From Gnetum montanum (Eukaryota > Streptophyta > Gnetopsida > Gnetales > Gnetaceae), in contig MNCI01006837.1 of the NCBI GenBank assembly GCA_015680685.1, positions 22,974 through 86,973 on the forward strand: a stretch of DNA of 64,000 bases. The letters run 5' to 3'. Position numbers and translations under genes: made by a program. Shown one piece after another: positions 47,493 to 59,640 of this stretch. Below the pieces are notes generated by a model. The model saw only the letters and a list, made by a program, of their open reading frames with translations. It was not told the DNA's origin and made no database searches. How positions within the stretch are numbered: the stretch's first letter is position 1; the number at the start of each line of letters is the position of its first letter.

Positions 47493-50052
47493 TGATGAGT
47501 AGCAAGCATTTCCTACACCCAATTGTGTAAATCATAAGTATGTACATGTGATCTGGTCTAATTCCATGGATCTTGCCTAAGTGGTTGTTGTCCTAGATAG
47601 TTAAACATTGTAATGAACCACTTATCCTTGAGTTTTTTCCTTAATGGTTATAATATTATTTCTATGCATTTGTGTCAATGTTTTATTGTGAGGTTGTGTG
47701 TGTGCTTTGCTTCGAATGTGATTAGAATAGTAATAATTTTTTTCCCCTAATTTTTATATATATTATGATTAAATGTTTAACTACTTGATGCATAAGAAAT
47801 ATGCCTTAAAATATATGTTGGGAATGCTTTAAAAAATAATAAATATATTCGAAAACAAAATATTTTCTATTTTATTTTAACTAAAAGGTTGATAAACAAA
47901 AGAAAAAGAGAGGACAATACTTTAAGATGTGCCTCAAGAGCCAAAATAGATATGTTAAGATATAAATAATTTAAAAGGAAAATTCAAAAGAATGCTCATT
48001 ACTAAGGAACATGACCTATGAATCAAGTTGGAGGAATCTAACCCATGAATTAGGGATATTGTGCATAAATACCATAGCTTTATATTTTATTTTCATAAGT
48101 ATATAAAATATTTCATCTAATTATAATGAATTTTTCATTTAGTTTAAAATAGTAGAGTATAAGTGCCACCTTCATGGTTGTAGAAAGGTCACATGAAGAC
48201 CTTTCAAGGCTCATAAGATGATGGAAAAATTCACATCGTTGATGGCTTGAAAAAGAAGGTGTCTTATTTGGTTATGTATCTTAAACTTGTTATTATCATG
48301 AGTCTATTTTGAAAACTATTTTCTTGCGTCTTATGAAAATCCTAAAAGGTAAAAAGATGGATATTATGGTTGAATGTTTTATAATTATTAAGAGGAAGTA
48401 AACTTGAGATCTAGCAAAATTTGAATTTTGAAATATCAAAAATTATTGATTTGAGAGTTGAACTAGCAACCTATATACATATTTTATTAATTTTTGATAG
48501 TGATCATGCAAAGAATTAAACTCATGAATCACTAGTGTGAGGGGGAAAAAGAACATCAAAAACAAAAGAAAAGTAAAAATAGTTTCCAAGAAAGAGTAAG
48601 TTACAAGACATAATCCTTTATATTTTATTCTACCAACAAATAGCTAGAGGAGGAGGGAAAAAACACACAAGGAAAAAGTAGCTAAGAAAGACAAAAAAAA
48701 AGGGATACAAGGAGTGTAGCTAGGAAGGAAGAGAAGATTGTGCCTAATATAGGAGAGAAAAAAAAAAGCAAAAAAAAAAAAACAAAAAAACAAAAAAACA
48801 AGTCCTACATAACAATCCAACATTATGATAATTCCTCATAGTAAGTAAGAAATCTAGGCAAGGAGGTAAAATGATTCATCTTTGTAATGTTTGATAATGG
48901 TAGCAAGGGATTTTTTTCTAAACTTCTCTTCTTACTTGCCTAATCACATTTACAATACTTATATGAAATTATTGAGATTTTTGTTGTAAGTTGGGATCGT
49001 TGAATCCTTTATTTCTTTTCTAGATCTCTTCACTCATCCTTTGCACTCTCACACCTAAATGACTTGGATGAGAGTTTTTTTTTTGTAATGATTTAGAAAC
49101 ACCCATAATGATTTGGGGCATTTGTGACAAAATATTACCAATAGGGGCCAAAAATCCCTAATATGAGGATTGGTATCACCAACAAAAAGTAAGAGTATCC
49201 TTAGGCCCATTGGTAATTATGAATGCTTTAGAATTGTTGGTATCTTGGGTTTTGGCTAGAATTTGGTTGATGAACCCTTCTTATTTGAATGCATAAATCT
49301 TAGATCTGAATCTTGATTTATATTTTTATACCTTCTCAAGTTTGATTTTGATATCTCTCTATAAATTTGATGGAGTGAAGGAAAACCTAGGATGTTAATT
49401 TATGGTTGTGATTTATTTATTCTCTACTATTGAAAAAATGAGTTGCTTGATTAAATAATTAATGACATGATGGTTACAAGAGTTAAATTTAGATGATCTT
49501 GTTTTGTGAGTGTTTCTAGAAAATATAAAATATTATTATGTCATTGAATAAATTTGAGAATTCTTGATATATCTACCTTTCATGGTCATTTCTTTGGTTT
49601 GCAAATGTGTAGATGATCTTGATTAGATATTTCTTTTTAGGTTGAATAAAAAAAGAGTTTGATTTTTAAATTTAATGATCTTTTTATATGTTAATTTAAA
49701 GTAAAGTGCTTGAAAATAAACTAAGTATTAGGCCAAGTGCTATAATGGAAGGAATTAATCTTGATTTTATTACCATCATGCAAAAGTGTCCAGGTACAAC
49801 ATGCATTTGAATAAAATTCCATTCAAGCAACTCAATCAATATTGTGGGCACTCAAAGGAATATTTGGCTTAGTCCTATGAAAACAAACTACAAGAGCTTC
49901 ACTATGTGAATGGCCAGAGGTGTCATAAATGCAAATGATGTGTGCATTTATATAGGCTTATGGAGGATTAGCATTGACACATATGCACCAACACATCCAA
50001 GGATGCATCAATAGCCATGTATTGATGCAACTAGCCAATTTAGACTTCATCA
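47493..50052 (-). repeat. Element D 5' LTR, interrupted
   Basis: The outer part (49728-50052, starting TGATGAAGTCTAAA on the minus strand) and the inner end (47493-47620, ending TACTCATCA) match the 3' LTR at 23294-24106. The middle 300 bp or so of the 3' LTR has no counterpart and is replaced by about 2.1 kb of unrelated sequence. A TATATAAA box on the minus strand lies at 49947-49954. Confidence 0.75.
47621..49727. other. Unidentified 2.1-kb block replacing the middle of the D 5' LTR
   Basis: AT-rich sequence with no recognisable coding motif on either strand. It contains an A-rich low-complexity run with C and G interruptions at 48761-48800, and a small perfect hairpin with GAAAGGTC arms at 48183-48190 and 48198-48205. 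I did not find terminal repeats or a target duplication. It may be a non-autonomous insertion with an adjoining deletion. Confidence 0.45.
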
Positions 50053-50057
50053 ATTAA
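50053..50057. repeat. Target site duplication of element D, high copy
   Basis: ATTAA, one transition from ATCAA at 23289-23293. Confidence 0.75.
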
Positions 50058-50520
50058 CATATAGCAAAAGGTTGACAAAGTGATTATTAATTTTAATAGA
50101 GTGTCTATTTGGAATTTTCTACATCTACTTGATTTCATCAATAAAAATACTAAAAAGAGTAGGCAAAATATAATAACCTTATTTCACCTAAATATCACTA
50201 TGCAATAAAACATTTTTATAGGAGTGGTGATATATAATTTGTACAAATGCCTCTTGGTAAAGACTTTGAATAACAACTAGCAAAGATGAAGGAGTATTTA
50301 TGTCTTGTAATTGCTTCCACAACTTTCTTTGAATAATTGAATTATATGCTTTAGAGAAATCTATAAAGCAAACAAAAGTTCTTTTATTTTTCCCTTTTGT
50401 ATAATTAATAAGAGATTTCAATGTAATGTGGTGATCAATAGTAGAATAGTGACATCTACACTTAGCTTGTGAAACTACTCACAAATTTATATAAAATCTA
50501 ATTTTTAAAAAGTTTTTGAG
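50053..50520 (-). pseudogene. LINE reverse transcriptase, upstream part
   Basis: The minus strand shows QAKCRCHYSTIDHHITLKSL, corresponding to the LINE pattern Q.GF..G.ST.D....L, and then FVCFIDFSKAYNSIIQRKLW, corresponding to F..DF.KAYDS(V/I).R..LW with the first catalytic Asp present. A LPTLFSIFIDEIK segment (family LSP.LF...I..L) follows, then FVNLLLYV at the element D boundary, directly before the second catalytic box that continues at 23293. The 77-codon open piece at 50188-50421 is part of it. Stops are present elsewhere. Confidence 0.8.
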
Positions 50521-51290
50521 ATAAGCTTTACAATTTCTTTTACATGAACCATTTATTAGTTTATTATTATAGGTTAGATCTTACACTTACAAATTTTATT
50601 AGCTTCAATATATCTAAATTTTAGTGTTTTTTTCTAATGTTAAATTCTATGTATTTTTTAATCAATGGCACATATTCATATCTTTAGTATTTAAAATTAT
50701 TTCAAACCATTAGTTAAATTTTAATTTATGATTTTAAGTTTGTACTATATTTTTCTATTTTTACCCGTTTGTATAAATGTAATAGTTCATGTGATAATAT
50801 TATCTTTGGTTATCTAAAAAAGAATTAGAAAGCAACTAGAAATCCAATATACTTTCTTTGGAAATTTGATTATTCTAAATTGTCAAGTACTTTTTTTATA
50901 TTTTTACTTTAATTTGTATTACTTCAATTTTTATTAATTACACTATTATGAAATTTTTTTATACTATTAATGTATATTTAGATTTCTCAAGTTAAACTAT
51001 TAACTAAGTGTTAATTTATAAGCTTTGAAGCTAAGACATATTTTGAACTATTTAGTTAATTGTTGACAATTATTATTTTATATTTTTATATTCTAAATTT
51101 AATTTTATTTAAATCTTATTATTTTGACAATGAATAGGATGTCTTCAAAACGTAAATTACAATGTAGAATTTATTAAATATTTCATAAAAACTATAAATA
51201 TTTTAGGATATAATAGGTCCAGAAATCATGAAGAAAAAAATAAGTACTAAATAACATATTTGGTAGTTCATAAAAAATTAGTAATTCCTC
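50521..51290. other. AT-rich sequence between LINE and hAT-like gene
   Basis: Very AT-rich and without an identifiable frame. It may hold the 5' end of the LINE and the 5' flank of the hAT-like element. No terminal inverted repeat was found by eye. Confidence 0.4.
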
Positions 51291-52413
51291 TAAAGAAGGA
51301 TCATAATCAAAAGACCCAAATAGTTTCTTAGATATAAATAATGCTAGTAATGATATAGAATGTTCAAATGATAAAGTTTTAAATTTAGTTAAAAAATTTT
51401 GTCATGAGTGAACTAAGCAATATTATTGGTCGGAATATGAATATGAGGAAGGAAAATCTATAATGAAATGCAAGTATTGTAAGAAGTATAATAAGAAAGG
51501 TTCATGAGACGTAAGAAAAATTTGTAAAATTCTACAACATGATGCTATCAAAGCTTATGAAAAATTTTTAGTGTATAAGAAAGCTTAGCAAAAATGGTTG
51601 CATGTTCTAAATTAAACAAAGTCAATGATAAACATGCGTAGGCTTGTGTAAATAAAAATATGCTTATAGTAATAGAAATAATAAAGATATGTCCAAAGGA
51701 TTTATTACTTTTAAAATTTAAAGGTATGTGCAAATTCTTAATTAAGAAGAAAATAACTAATATACGAAGATCATTAAATTAGTCTTCTTATGCCAATAGA
51801 AAAGTAAAAAATGATTTTATTTATTTTATTTCAAAATATTTAGATAGAAAAAATTCAAAGAGAGCCTATGCTTTTCACGTATGTTAGATGAAAACACCAA
51901 TCGTGTTCTAAAAACATATTTTATATTTGGTTGTGTATGCAACATATTTAAGGAAAAAACTTTTCCAACATATGAACTTCATTTAATTAAAACATCTAAT
52001 GGAAAAGTTAATATAGTATATATCTCTATTAAAGATATGTTGAATGAAATAGAGTTATCTTTTTTAAAAAATATATTTCTATTGCCATTGATGGAGCTTC
52101 ATCTATGGTAGGATATCAAAAGAGGTTTGTTTTATATTTAAAAAGGGATTCTCCAAATCTCATAGCTATGCATTTTATTGCTTATCGAGAAGCATTAGCT
52201 ATAGCAAATGCTTTTAAAAACATATTTGAATTATTAAATCTTAATAAAATGATAAATCAAATATATGCATGGGTTTAGCATTCTTCAAAAAAAGGTATAG
52301 AATTGAATGAATTATTAGTAGATATGTAAATGAATTTGCTAGAAATCTTATAGATACATGTAATTCATTAGAAAGTATTCTTTTTAGTTGTTTTTGTACA
52401 TGCTTACTGAAAT
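51291..52413 (+). pseudogene. hAT-like transposase pseudogene, N-terminal part
   Basis: The plus-strand reading shows a CxxC zinc-finger-like block, MKCKYCKKYNKKGS, followed by HDAIKAYEKFLVYKKA and QKWLH, like the BED/TTF-type finger of hAT-derived proteins. GKVNIVYISIKDML precedes a decayed IAIDGASSMVG-like site (52079-52108, shifted in phase). LKRDSPNLIAMHFIAYREALA and FELLNLNKMINQIYAW follow, matching the hAT core around the second acidic residue and the H..AHR.ALA block. The reading breaks at 52413 where element B is inserted. Many stops and shifts make it a dead copy. It resembles the ZBED5/DUF4371 type of hAT protein; a domesticated gene copy is possible but not supported. Confidence 0.7.
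52409..52413. repeat. Target site duplication of element B, left copy
   Basis: GAAAT, two changes from GATGT at 62723-62727. The pairing is supported because the hAT-like protein reading continues across this break. Confidence 0.55.
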
Positions 52414-53235
52414 TGATGAATTGTTTTTTGTCAAACCCCAATATTGGAGCCCATGATGCGTTAGCGGATACTCGATATCGTGAGATGCATGTTGGCCTAT
52501 AAATACAACACTTAGGTGCACAATTCATCCATCTTTTTCTTAATAGTTAGCAAAGCTCTTGCAATTTGTTTTTGACAAAGTTAGAATATTTTCTGAGTTC
52601 CTATAGTAGGAGTCAAAGAAGTGTATGAATCTTTATTCAAGCACTAATGTACCTGAGCATGACAGTGTGAACGACAATAAAGATGAGCTTTCCTAATCAA
52701 ACTTTGCAGCACTTGGAATCGATTAATGCTTTCTTTATGCATTTAATATTCATGCAATCTACTTTAACAAATTTTAACTAAGCAATTAATATCGACTAAA
52801 TAGCAACACATAAGCACGACCACTTTGAGCATATGTTTAACACTTGGTAACCCCAATAGTGCTTAACACTTATTAAACCTAGTGATGCTATAACATGTTT
52901 AGGATGTGTGTAAAAAGTGGGGATGGATTTCTATGTTAGGATTAGTTAAGCATTAACTAGTTGTTAGATTAGTTAAACATTTAATTACTTTATTCTTGAT
53001 TCTTAGGTGACTTAATCCATAAAAGATAAAATGATAAAAATCATATGCCTTAGTTACACTTAATCATATACTTGCACTTCACAAGTGAATCTAGGAATAC
53101 AGTGATTGCAATGGTTAGATTCACCTCCTAGAACTAGTATACTTAGAAATCTAAAGTCCTAAAAATTTAATTGGATCGCTTAGTGAATGCTAGTGATTCT
53201 TATGGTTGGACGTAAAGTATACTTGCTGCTCATCA
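52414..53235 (+). repeat. Element B 5' LTR
   Basis: It starts TGATGAATTGTTTTTTG and ends GCTCATCA. U3 is short, with TATAAATA at 52498-52505, 84 bp from the start. It has a single copy of the GTTAGAATATTTTCT segment that is duplicated in the 3' LTR. Confidence 0.9.
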
Positions 53236-53256
53236 TTAACATTGCTTTCCAAGAAT
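53236..53256 (+). promoter_or_regulatory. Drifted primer-binding site of element B
   Basis: TTAACATTGC follows the LTR, matching the middle of the C site, and then the match fails (TTTCCAAGA instead of a G-run). It is placed by position and partial match only. Confidence 0.4.
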
Positions 53257-53389
53257 TTAGTTAGCTACATGCGCTATCTAGGACTTTGTAAAATTATTTA
53301 AGATCATTGTAATGAACCTTAAAGTCACAATCATTCAAAATAATAATAATAATTGTAAAAGCACACTAGTATTTTCTTCCAATCTAAAG

Positions 53390-55750
53390 ATGTCTTCTTC
53401 TCATAGGGATGATTCTCTGCTGAGGTCCAAGCATACATCCAATAAACAAAGAAATGAATGATCAAATCCGCTAATGCCCCNAATGATTCTCTGCTGAGGT
53501 TCAAGCATACATCCAATAAACAAAGAAATGAATGATCAAATCCGCTAATGCCCCAACAATGAAAAGTGGTATATAATCATTCCAATGAGTATGTGCTAGA
53601 CTTTACCTTTATCCTAGATCACGATGAACAGTTGTGGTAGACGAACATGGAGGGCAAAATTGTGTTGCTACCTAATCAATTAGTTTCTATGATGCTGCAC
53701 CAAACTCTTATGAGGTTGGGCATCCAAGGGCTTAATGCTAAATACATTGTGCAAGATCACAACCATTGAGATTACCATCCCACTAAGGCATAACGCAAAA
53801 GAGATCTGCAATGGGAGAGATGCTATGAAGCTTCAAAGGGGAAATAGTTTAATAACTCCTTGTTCCTACTAGGCTAAAAAGATAGTGAGGAACCATTCTA
53901 TGGGGATTATTAACTCACTAGCTCTTCTCCTTTGGTTTCAATGAAGGAGGATTAAACCAGAATTTATGGTCCATTGTAAACGATCCTAGTTTAAGCAAGA
54001 ACTAGTTCCATGATCATGAGGGATCCAAAGATGAGTCATGACAGGGACGATGACAAGCATCATGATGATGATTGTGGCCATGACCATAGGAGAGGGGGTG
54101 GCATGCACCATGGTAATGCTAGTCCTCCTTCCTCTTCACCTTTATCATCCTCTTATTTTTCCTCTAACTATGACTGAAGCCATAGAGAACATGACCATGA
54201 TGGAAGTGACCAATGGATAGAGATGATTGTAGGGCTCATTGGACTAGTTAAGATTAGGGATGTTTGTAATTAAGGGAGACCCACAACTATAAAAGAAGGG
54301 ATAGCAGAGGACATCATGGGCATCATAGAGGCTATGGCCATGATGAACCTTTGCTTGCAACTTAAAACATGTTGAACATCATAAAGGCAATGAGAATTCC
54401 AAACAAGCATGTGAAAGATAACAAAATCAAGTGTTGGATATGAATAATATCCTCAAATTTGAAGGGGGATACAACTTAGATCTACATAAGCATCTTCAAG
54501 CCTTTAGCGATGTCTATGACTTACAGAATGTGGAGAATGAATGGTAAAAGCTAAAGCTATTTCCCAAGGACACTGATCAAGGAAGCTAAAAGTTGATACC
54601 AATCCTTGGAGCTAAAATCAATTTATAGATGAAGTATGATGCTTGTGCTCTTCAAGGACAAGTATCAAATGTACTCTAGAGTGTCCAACTTGAGAAAGGA
54701 GATCAAAGGTTGGGAATAGGAAACACATGAACCCTTGGATGTAGCCATGGATAGGTACTATTCTCTCTTGTACTGGTGTCTTGGCCATGGTTATTCTCAA
54801 AGGGAGCAAGTTTGCCATATCATAAATGGGCTTTGTATGGAAACACAAAGAACTCTTGGGATCTATTCCTAAGGAAGAATTTTGGAATTAAGGGCTCATC
54901 AAATTCAAAAGCTAATAGAGTAGGTTGTCAAAAAAGAAGGAGAGTTAAGAAAAAGGGAAAGTGTGGAGGAGTATAACCAAGATCCTCCAATCTACAAAAA
55001 GGGAGGTCTGATTTTGTGACAATGAGGATGCACCACTTGATGAGGTGATGCAATGAAAGACCTTACAGATTCAAAAATATACTTTTGAAATTTCAGCCAA
55101 GGTAGAAACAATGTAGGACTCTTTGCATGAAAAGTTCTAAATTACTCTAAAAATACCAAAAGAATCCAAAGACCAAAGTAGTGATCATGATCGCCGAAGG
55201 AAGGAAGCTAAATGTGCCTACCAAGGGGGTAAGGGCAACATTGCTGTAGTGGAGGAGGTTGTGGAGTTTGAATTAGATGATGATGATAGGTGTGACATTT
55301 GCCACTATGAACATCCTAAGGGATGTTACCCTATTATGTCACACTTGTAGAAGTGTGGGGTGTACATACTAAATTCTAGATTGGCTAGAAGGCAAGCACC
55401 TAGATGGTTCCCTTATCCTCAAGGTAATCCTAGGCTATCCCACAAGCAACAAGCCTACTATCCAAGTGAAGCTCCACCAAAACCTTATGAGTAGTACTAG
55501 CAATGGCAGCACCCACAATCATGGGGGATGCCACCACCAAGGTAGTAGTACCATTACTAGCAACCTGATCCATATGGGTACTATGTTCAGCAACCCATTT
55601 CTTCACATGACTCTTCTAGTCATGCTTCATTCCAGCATCACTACTACCCTCTTGAATCCTACAAAGCCCAAACTCTAAGAGGGAAATCTCCATTTCCTCA
55701 CTAACCTCCTCATCCTTCTACACATGTCCTTCTACCCTCAACTCAATTAT
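53390..55750 (+). pseudogene. gag: Element B gag
   Basis: ATG at 53390 gives MSSSHRDDS. A 72-bp repeat with an N in between (53409-53554) upsets the frame. Then VLDFTFILDHDEQLW and MEGKIVLLPNQ match the family block, followed by DYHPTKA-like, EEFG..SL-like and NLRKEIKGW-like segments. The compact zinc knuckle CDICHYEHPKGC lies at 55291-55326, intact, and a Tyr/Gln/Pro-rich tail follows. Stops and frameshifts are numerous. Confidence 0.75.
53481..53481. other. Undetermined base between two copies of a 72-bp segment
   Basis: The segments 53409-53480 and 53483-53554 are identical except for one base and flank a single N. Overlapping contig ends joined without merging is the likeliest cause. Confidence 0.8.
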
Positions 55751-56079
55751 CACTTGCTCCATCAATGCAAGGTAAAATTTCAACCCATCCATAGCAATGT
55801 AATGCCACAAGGGTTGTTAATTTATAGTTGGCTACTCAACTGAGTGGTTCAAAATATAAATCCTGAAAAAGACCATTCTTCCAAACCAATAGTCCTAAAA
55901 ATCCCTCATATACATACATGATTAATAGCCCTGCTTCTCCATCATCCTTTGCATCTACATCCTTCAAGTCCCCTTCAAACCAAACACCTCCCAAAGTGCA
56001 TACCGTCATATTAACCCATGCAATAACCAATTGGATTAATGCTAGCCACCTTCCTGGGAGAAGATCTGATCCTGGGACT

Positions 56080-57000
56080 CCCCTTATTTACATGCAAATC
56101 ACTAGGAATGAGTCTTGCAAGGCTTTTCTAGATAGGCTCTAGTGTAAATCTAATATCTCATGAGATGTATAAAGCCTGGAACCTACCTCCACTTAAGAAG
56201 AGCAACATTCATCTTGAGTTGGCAGATCAGTCCATCACTATTTCTTTGAGGCTAGTGAAGGATATTGTGACCACTATTGGTGGGTGATCCTATCATGTTG
56301 ACTTCTTAGTGATCTATGTTGATAAATGCAAAGGGAACTTTCCAATCATCATGGGAAAGGCTTGGTTGAGCATCATTGATGCATGATTGGAAATCAAAGA
56401 CCTCTCCTTAGATATTTCCAAGGAAAATGCATTTTAAAAGATAGAGAAAAAAAGAGTTCCATGAATCATGTACAGTGACATAGGGTTCAACTATGTGCAA
56501 AAACTATGATCCATAAAAAGTAAATCCATCACAACATGCAAATAGTGTGCAGATGTGTTTGAAATTCAAAGGTGCTTGTATGCAGCAGCCACAAGAAAGG
56601 AAGGCATCTAGTGGATGATAGTTGATCCTAATAGTAGCTCAACACTGAGAGCTTAACAAGTGCCTATGTTGAAGGCATGAATGAATTGAAGCAAGTCCAT
56701 CACCAACTCTTCAATGAACCTGATGACACTTATTAGGGAGAGTTGAAAATCTTTGAGAACTTTAAACATGAGCCCCTAAAGTTGAAAACTATACCTACTG
56801 GCATGGAATATGTTTTCCTAAATAATGGAAAGCTAGTAATAATCAATGTCATCCTTACTCTTAAACAAAAAGAGAAGTTTTTAAGGTGGTTAATAAGTGG
56901 CTAATAGCCTTTACTTAGTCATATCCTAAACTTACTAAAATGGATCCTAGGATATGTCAATACTACTCTATACAAAGCCTTCCATGAAGCCAAAGAGGTA
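56080..57000 (+). pseudogene. Element B protease and linker
   Basis: CKAFLDRL stands where A has CKALFDFGST, so the catalytic motif is lost. AWNLPPLKKSNIHLELADQS, then ITISLRLVKDIVTTI and FPIIMGKAWLSIIDA, follow in the family order. The linker before RT has a decayed KLTKMDPRIC block. Confidence 0.7.
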
Positions 57001-58320
57001 GCCATAGCAATGGTTGAACCCCAAACTTAGGCAAATCATCAAGGTGAAGATTGAACAACTCCTCAAGATGGGTTTCATCTATTCCTTTGTAGATAATGAG
57101 TGGGTTAGCCCACTAGTGATAGTGCCGAAGAAAGGTGGTAAGTGGAGGATATGTATTGACTTTAGGCTATTGAATATGGTGACCTATAAAGATCATTTTC
57201 TATTGCCATTTTTGGACCAAGTGTTGAACACAATCTTTGGGCATTACTTCTATAGCTTTCTAGATGATTATAGTGGCTATAACCAAATCCAGATTGCACC
57301 TGAAGATCAAGCCAAAATAACATCCATGAGTTTCTGGAGGATTTTTTCATACAGAAAGATGCCATTTGGTCTATGCAATGCCCTTGCAATTTTCTAATTC
57401 CTTGTCCTAAGCATCTTTTAATAGCATATTTGTAGCTTCGTGGAATTCTACATGGATGGCTTCTCCACCTATGAGACTACATTTGAGCAAGCCCTGGACC
57501 ACCTTGAGCAAGTACTAAAACAGTGTGTGGAAACAAACCTTCAACTCAACTAGAAGAAAAGCTACCTAACGGTCCAATAAGGCATTGTTTTAGGGCATAG
57601 AATATCTAAAAAAGGGATTGAGATGGATCCTAAAAAAATAAGGGTCATCCAAGAAATTTTCCAACCAGAAATTGTGAAAGATATCTGGTCATTCCTTAGT
57701 CACACTGGCTAGTATCAAAGATTCATAGTGAATTTCTCTAAGATCGCTAAACTATTGGTAGAGTTAACAAAGAAGGATGCTCAATTTTTTTGGACTAAGG
57801 AATGTGAGAATGCATTCCAGCAACTCAAATAGAAGCTTATAGAAACTCTAATTCTATGAGCACTTAATTGGTCTAGACCATTTCACCTCATGAAAAATGC
57901 ATCAAATTATGCTTTGAGGATTATGTTCACACAATTTGATGATCAAAAATTTCCTTACTACATCCATTGTGTGAGCTAAAGCATTATGGGTGTATAGTTA
58001 AATTACATCACAATAGAAAAAGAATTGATGGTAGTGGTGCTCACCTTAGAGAAATTCAAGAACTATGTTCTTGGGTACCAAGTGCTTGTGCATACAAACC
58101 ACAGTGCAATCTACTTCCTCATGAACAAACCAATGGTGAGCCCCTGTATCATATGGTGTCTTGTGATCTTGCAGGAATTATATCTTATGATGATAGATCA
58201 AAAGGGAATCAAGAATGTGATTGGTTGAGATGGAACAACAAAGAGGAGGAGAGCCCACTTTCTAATCAATTTCATGATGAACTCCTCTTTGCTGGTGCTA
58301 TAAATGAACAAGTGCCCTAT
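57001..58320 (+). pseudogene. Element B reverse transcriptase and RNase H
   Basis: A 127-codon open piece (57014-57397) carries KVKIEQLLKMGFIYSFVDNE, VSPLVIVPKKGGKWRICIDF, PFLDQVL, FLDDYSGYNQIQIAPEDQ and KMPFGLCNALAIF, the best-preserved RT fingers and palm in the window. The catalytic box at about 57447-57470 reads FYMDGFSTY, with the second Asp lost. RNase H follows with NASNYALR, KELMVVVLTLEKFKNYVLG and VHTNHSAIYFLMNKPMVSP, where the HTD Asp is Asn. Several stops lie between. Confidence 0.85.
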
Positions 58321-59640
58321 GAGCCTAACTAGTATGATGACATTCTTACCTATATTCTCACTCAAGAGATTTCACAAGAGTTGGATAGTAGGAAGAAACA
58401 ATAGTTTCTTCACCAAGTCAAATGCTTCATGGAGATCAATGGACACCTTTACAAAGTGTGTGCTAATGGCCTAGTTCATTGGTGTATTTCTGATGCTAAT
58501 CAATTGTGTATTCTCCAAGATGCTCATGAGAGTCCTTGTGGGGGCCACTATGCTAGGAGATGCATGATCATTATGATCCTGATGGAAGGGTATTATTTCC
58601 CAACACTCTTCAGGAACACCCAAAAATTTATCTACTCTTGTTAACACTATTAACGTGATGGTGGGATGACCACTCATATGGAGGGTCCTCAGTAGTGAAT
58701 CCAACCATTGGAACCCTTCAACATCTGGGGCATTGACTTCATAATTCCATCACACCGATGTCAAATGGAAAGGCATACATTATAGTTGCTATTGAATATT
58801 GCACAAAATGGGTAGAAGTAGCAGCCGTCACCAACTGTACATCTTCTACAGCCACTCAGTTTGTACAACAACATGTTGTAAATAGGTTTGGTATGCCACA
58901 TGCACTTATTTCCAAAATGGTACTCACTTTATAGGCACTACCTTTTGGAAGCTCATGCAATGCTTGGGGTTAGAACATAAATTAACAACACCTTACCATC
59001 CCTAAGACAACGATCAAGTAGAGGTAACAAATAGGAAAATCACTAAGATCTTAATAATAATAGTTAGCAAATATAGGGGATATTGGAGCACAAAACTCAA
59101 TGATGCCCTTTCAGCCTACTTCTCTACCTGGAAACTCCCTATAGGCTATTCTCCCTATGAGTTGATGTATGAAAAACTGCCAACTCTTCCTATTTAATCT
59201 GAGCTCTGTACACTATCAACAACTTGTGATCTTGACCTTGACCTAAGTCTAGCATAAAAAGAAATACTAATGAACCTCAACTTGCTAGATGAGAATCGAT
59301 TGGTGGCCCTGTCATCTAACAAGTTACACAAGGCATTCAACAAGCAGCACCATGACCTCAAAATAAGTAAAATTTCAATTAGGAGAAAAGGTCTTTTACT
59401 GGAACCCCACACATGTGCCATAATGAACTAAGTTCTAGATGTTGTGGGAAGGGCCTTACATCATCTATGAAACCTTTCCTTTTGGGGCCATGCTGATATG
59501 CAAACTTGAAAGCTCAAATAAGAAATTTCTCCTCACCATACAACAAACCAACCCTTTCCATGAGCCTAAGAGAGCCAATGACCATAACACCTTATCAGAT
59601 GGACAAACATGCTCTATGTTTAAACCTCCTTCCAACTCAA
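58321..59640 (+). pseudogene. Element B integrase
   Basis: The N-terminal region reads LYKVCANGLVHWCISDANQ then HESPCGGHYARRC (58429-58644). The second zinc-binding pair is SCxHY, with one Cys lost. Core readings are NIWGIDF (first Asp kept), a damaged second site near 58.91 kb, and a third site after DNDQVEVTN-like sequence (Glu kept). The C-terminal block LWEGPYIIYETFPFGAML is open from 59439. Stops and indels are present. Confidence 0.8.

Larger units (their letters stand above)
23294..50052 (-). mobile_element. Element D: old Ty3/gypsy element, host to nested insertions
   Basis: On the minus strand, a 5' LTR (47493-50052, itself interrupted), primer site, gag, RT, RNase H, integrase, third-frame remnant and 3' LTR (23294-24106) follow one another across 26.8 kb. 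Removing element C, the solo LTR and the two foreign blocks leaves about 10 kb. The flanking 5-bp repeats differ by one transition, and the LINE frame resumes on either side. Its LTRs and frames are more decayed than those of C, which agrees with C being inserted inside it. Protease is missing: the reading jumps from the knuckle region at about 31.42 kb to RT at about 31.29 kb. Confidence 0.85.

Noticed and set aside
48183-48205. Perfect hairpin with 8-base arms as a terminator or small RNA
   Set aside because: A single short hairpin in AT-rich DNA is expected by chance, with no supporting context.
57967-58332. 121-codon open frame in element B
   Set aside because: It is mostly the wrong phase over RNase H; the true RNase H reading is in the overlapping phase at 58025-58228.
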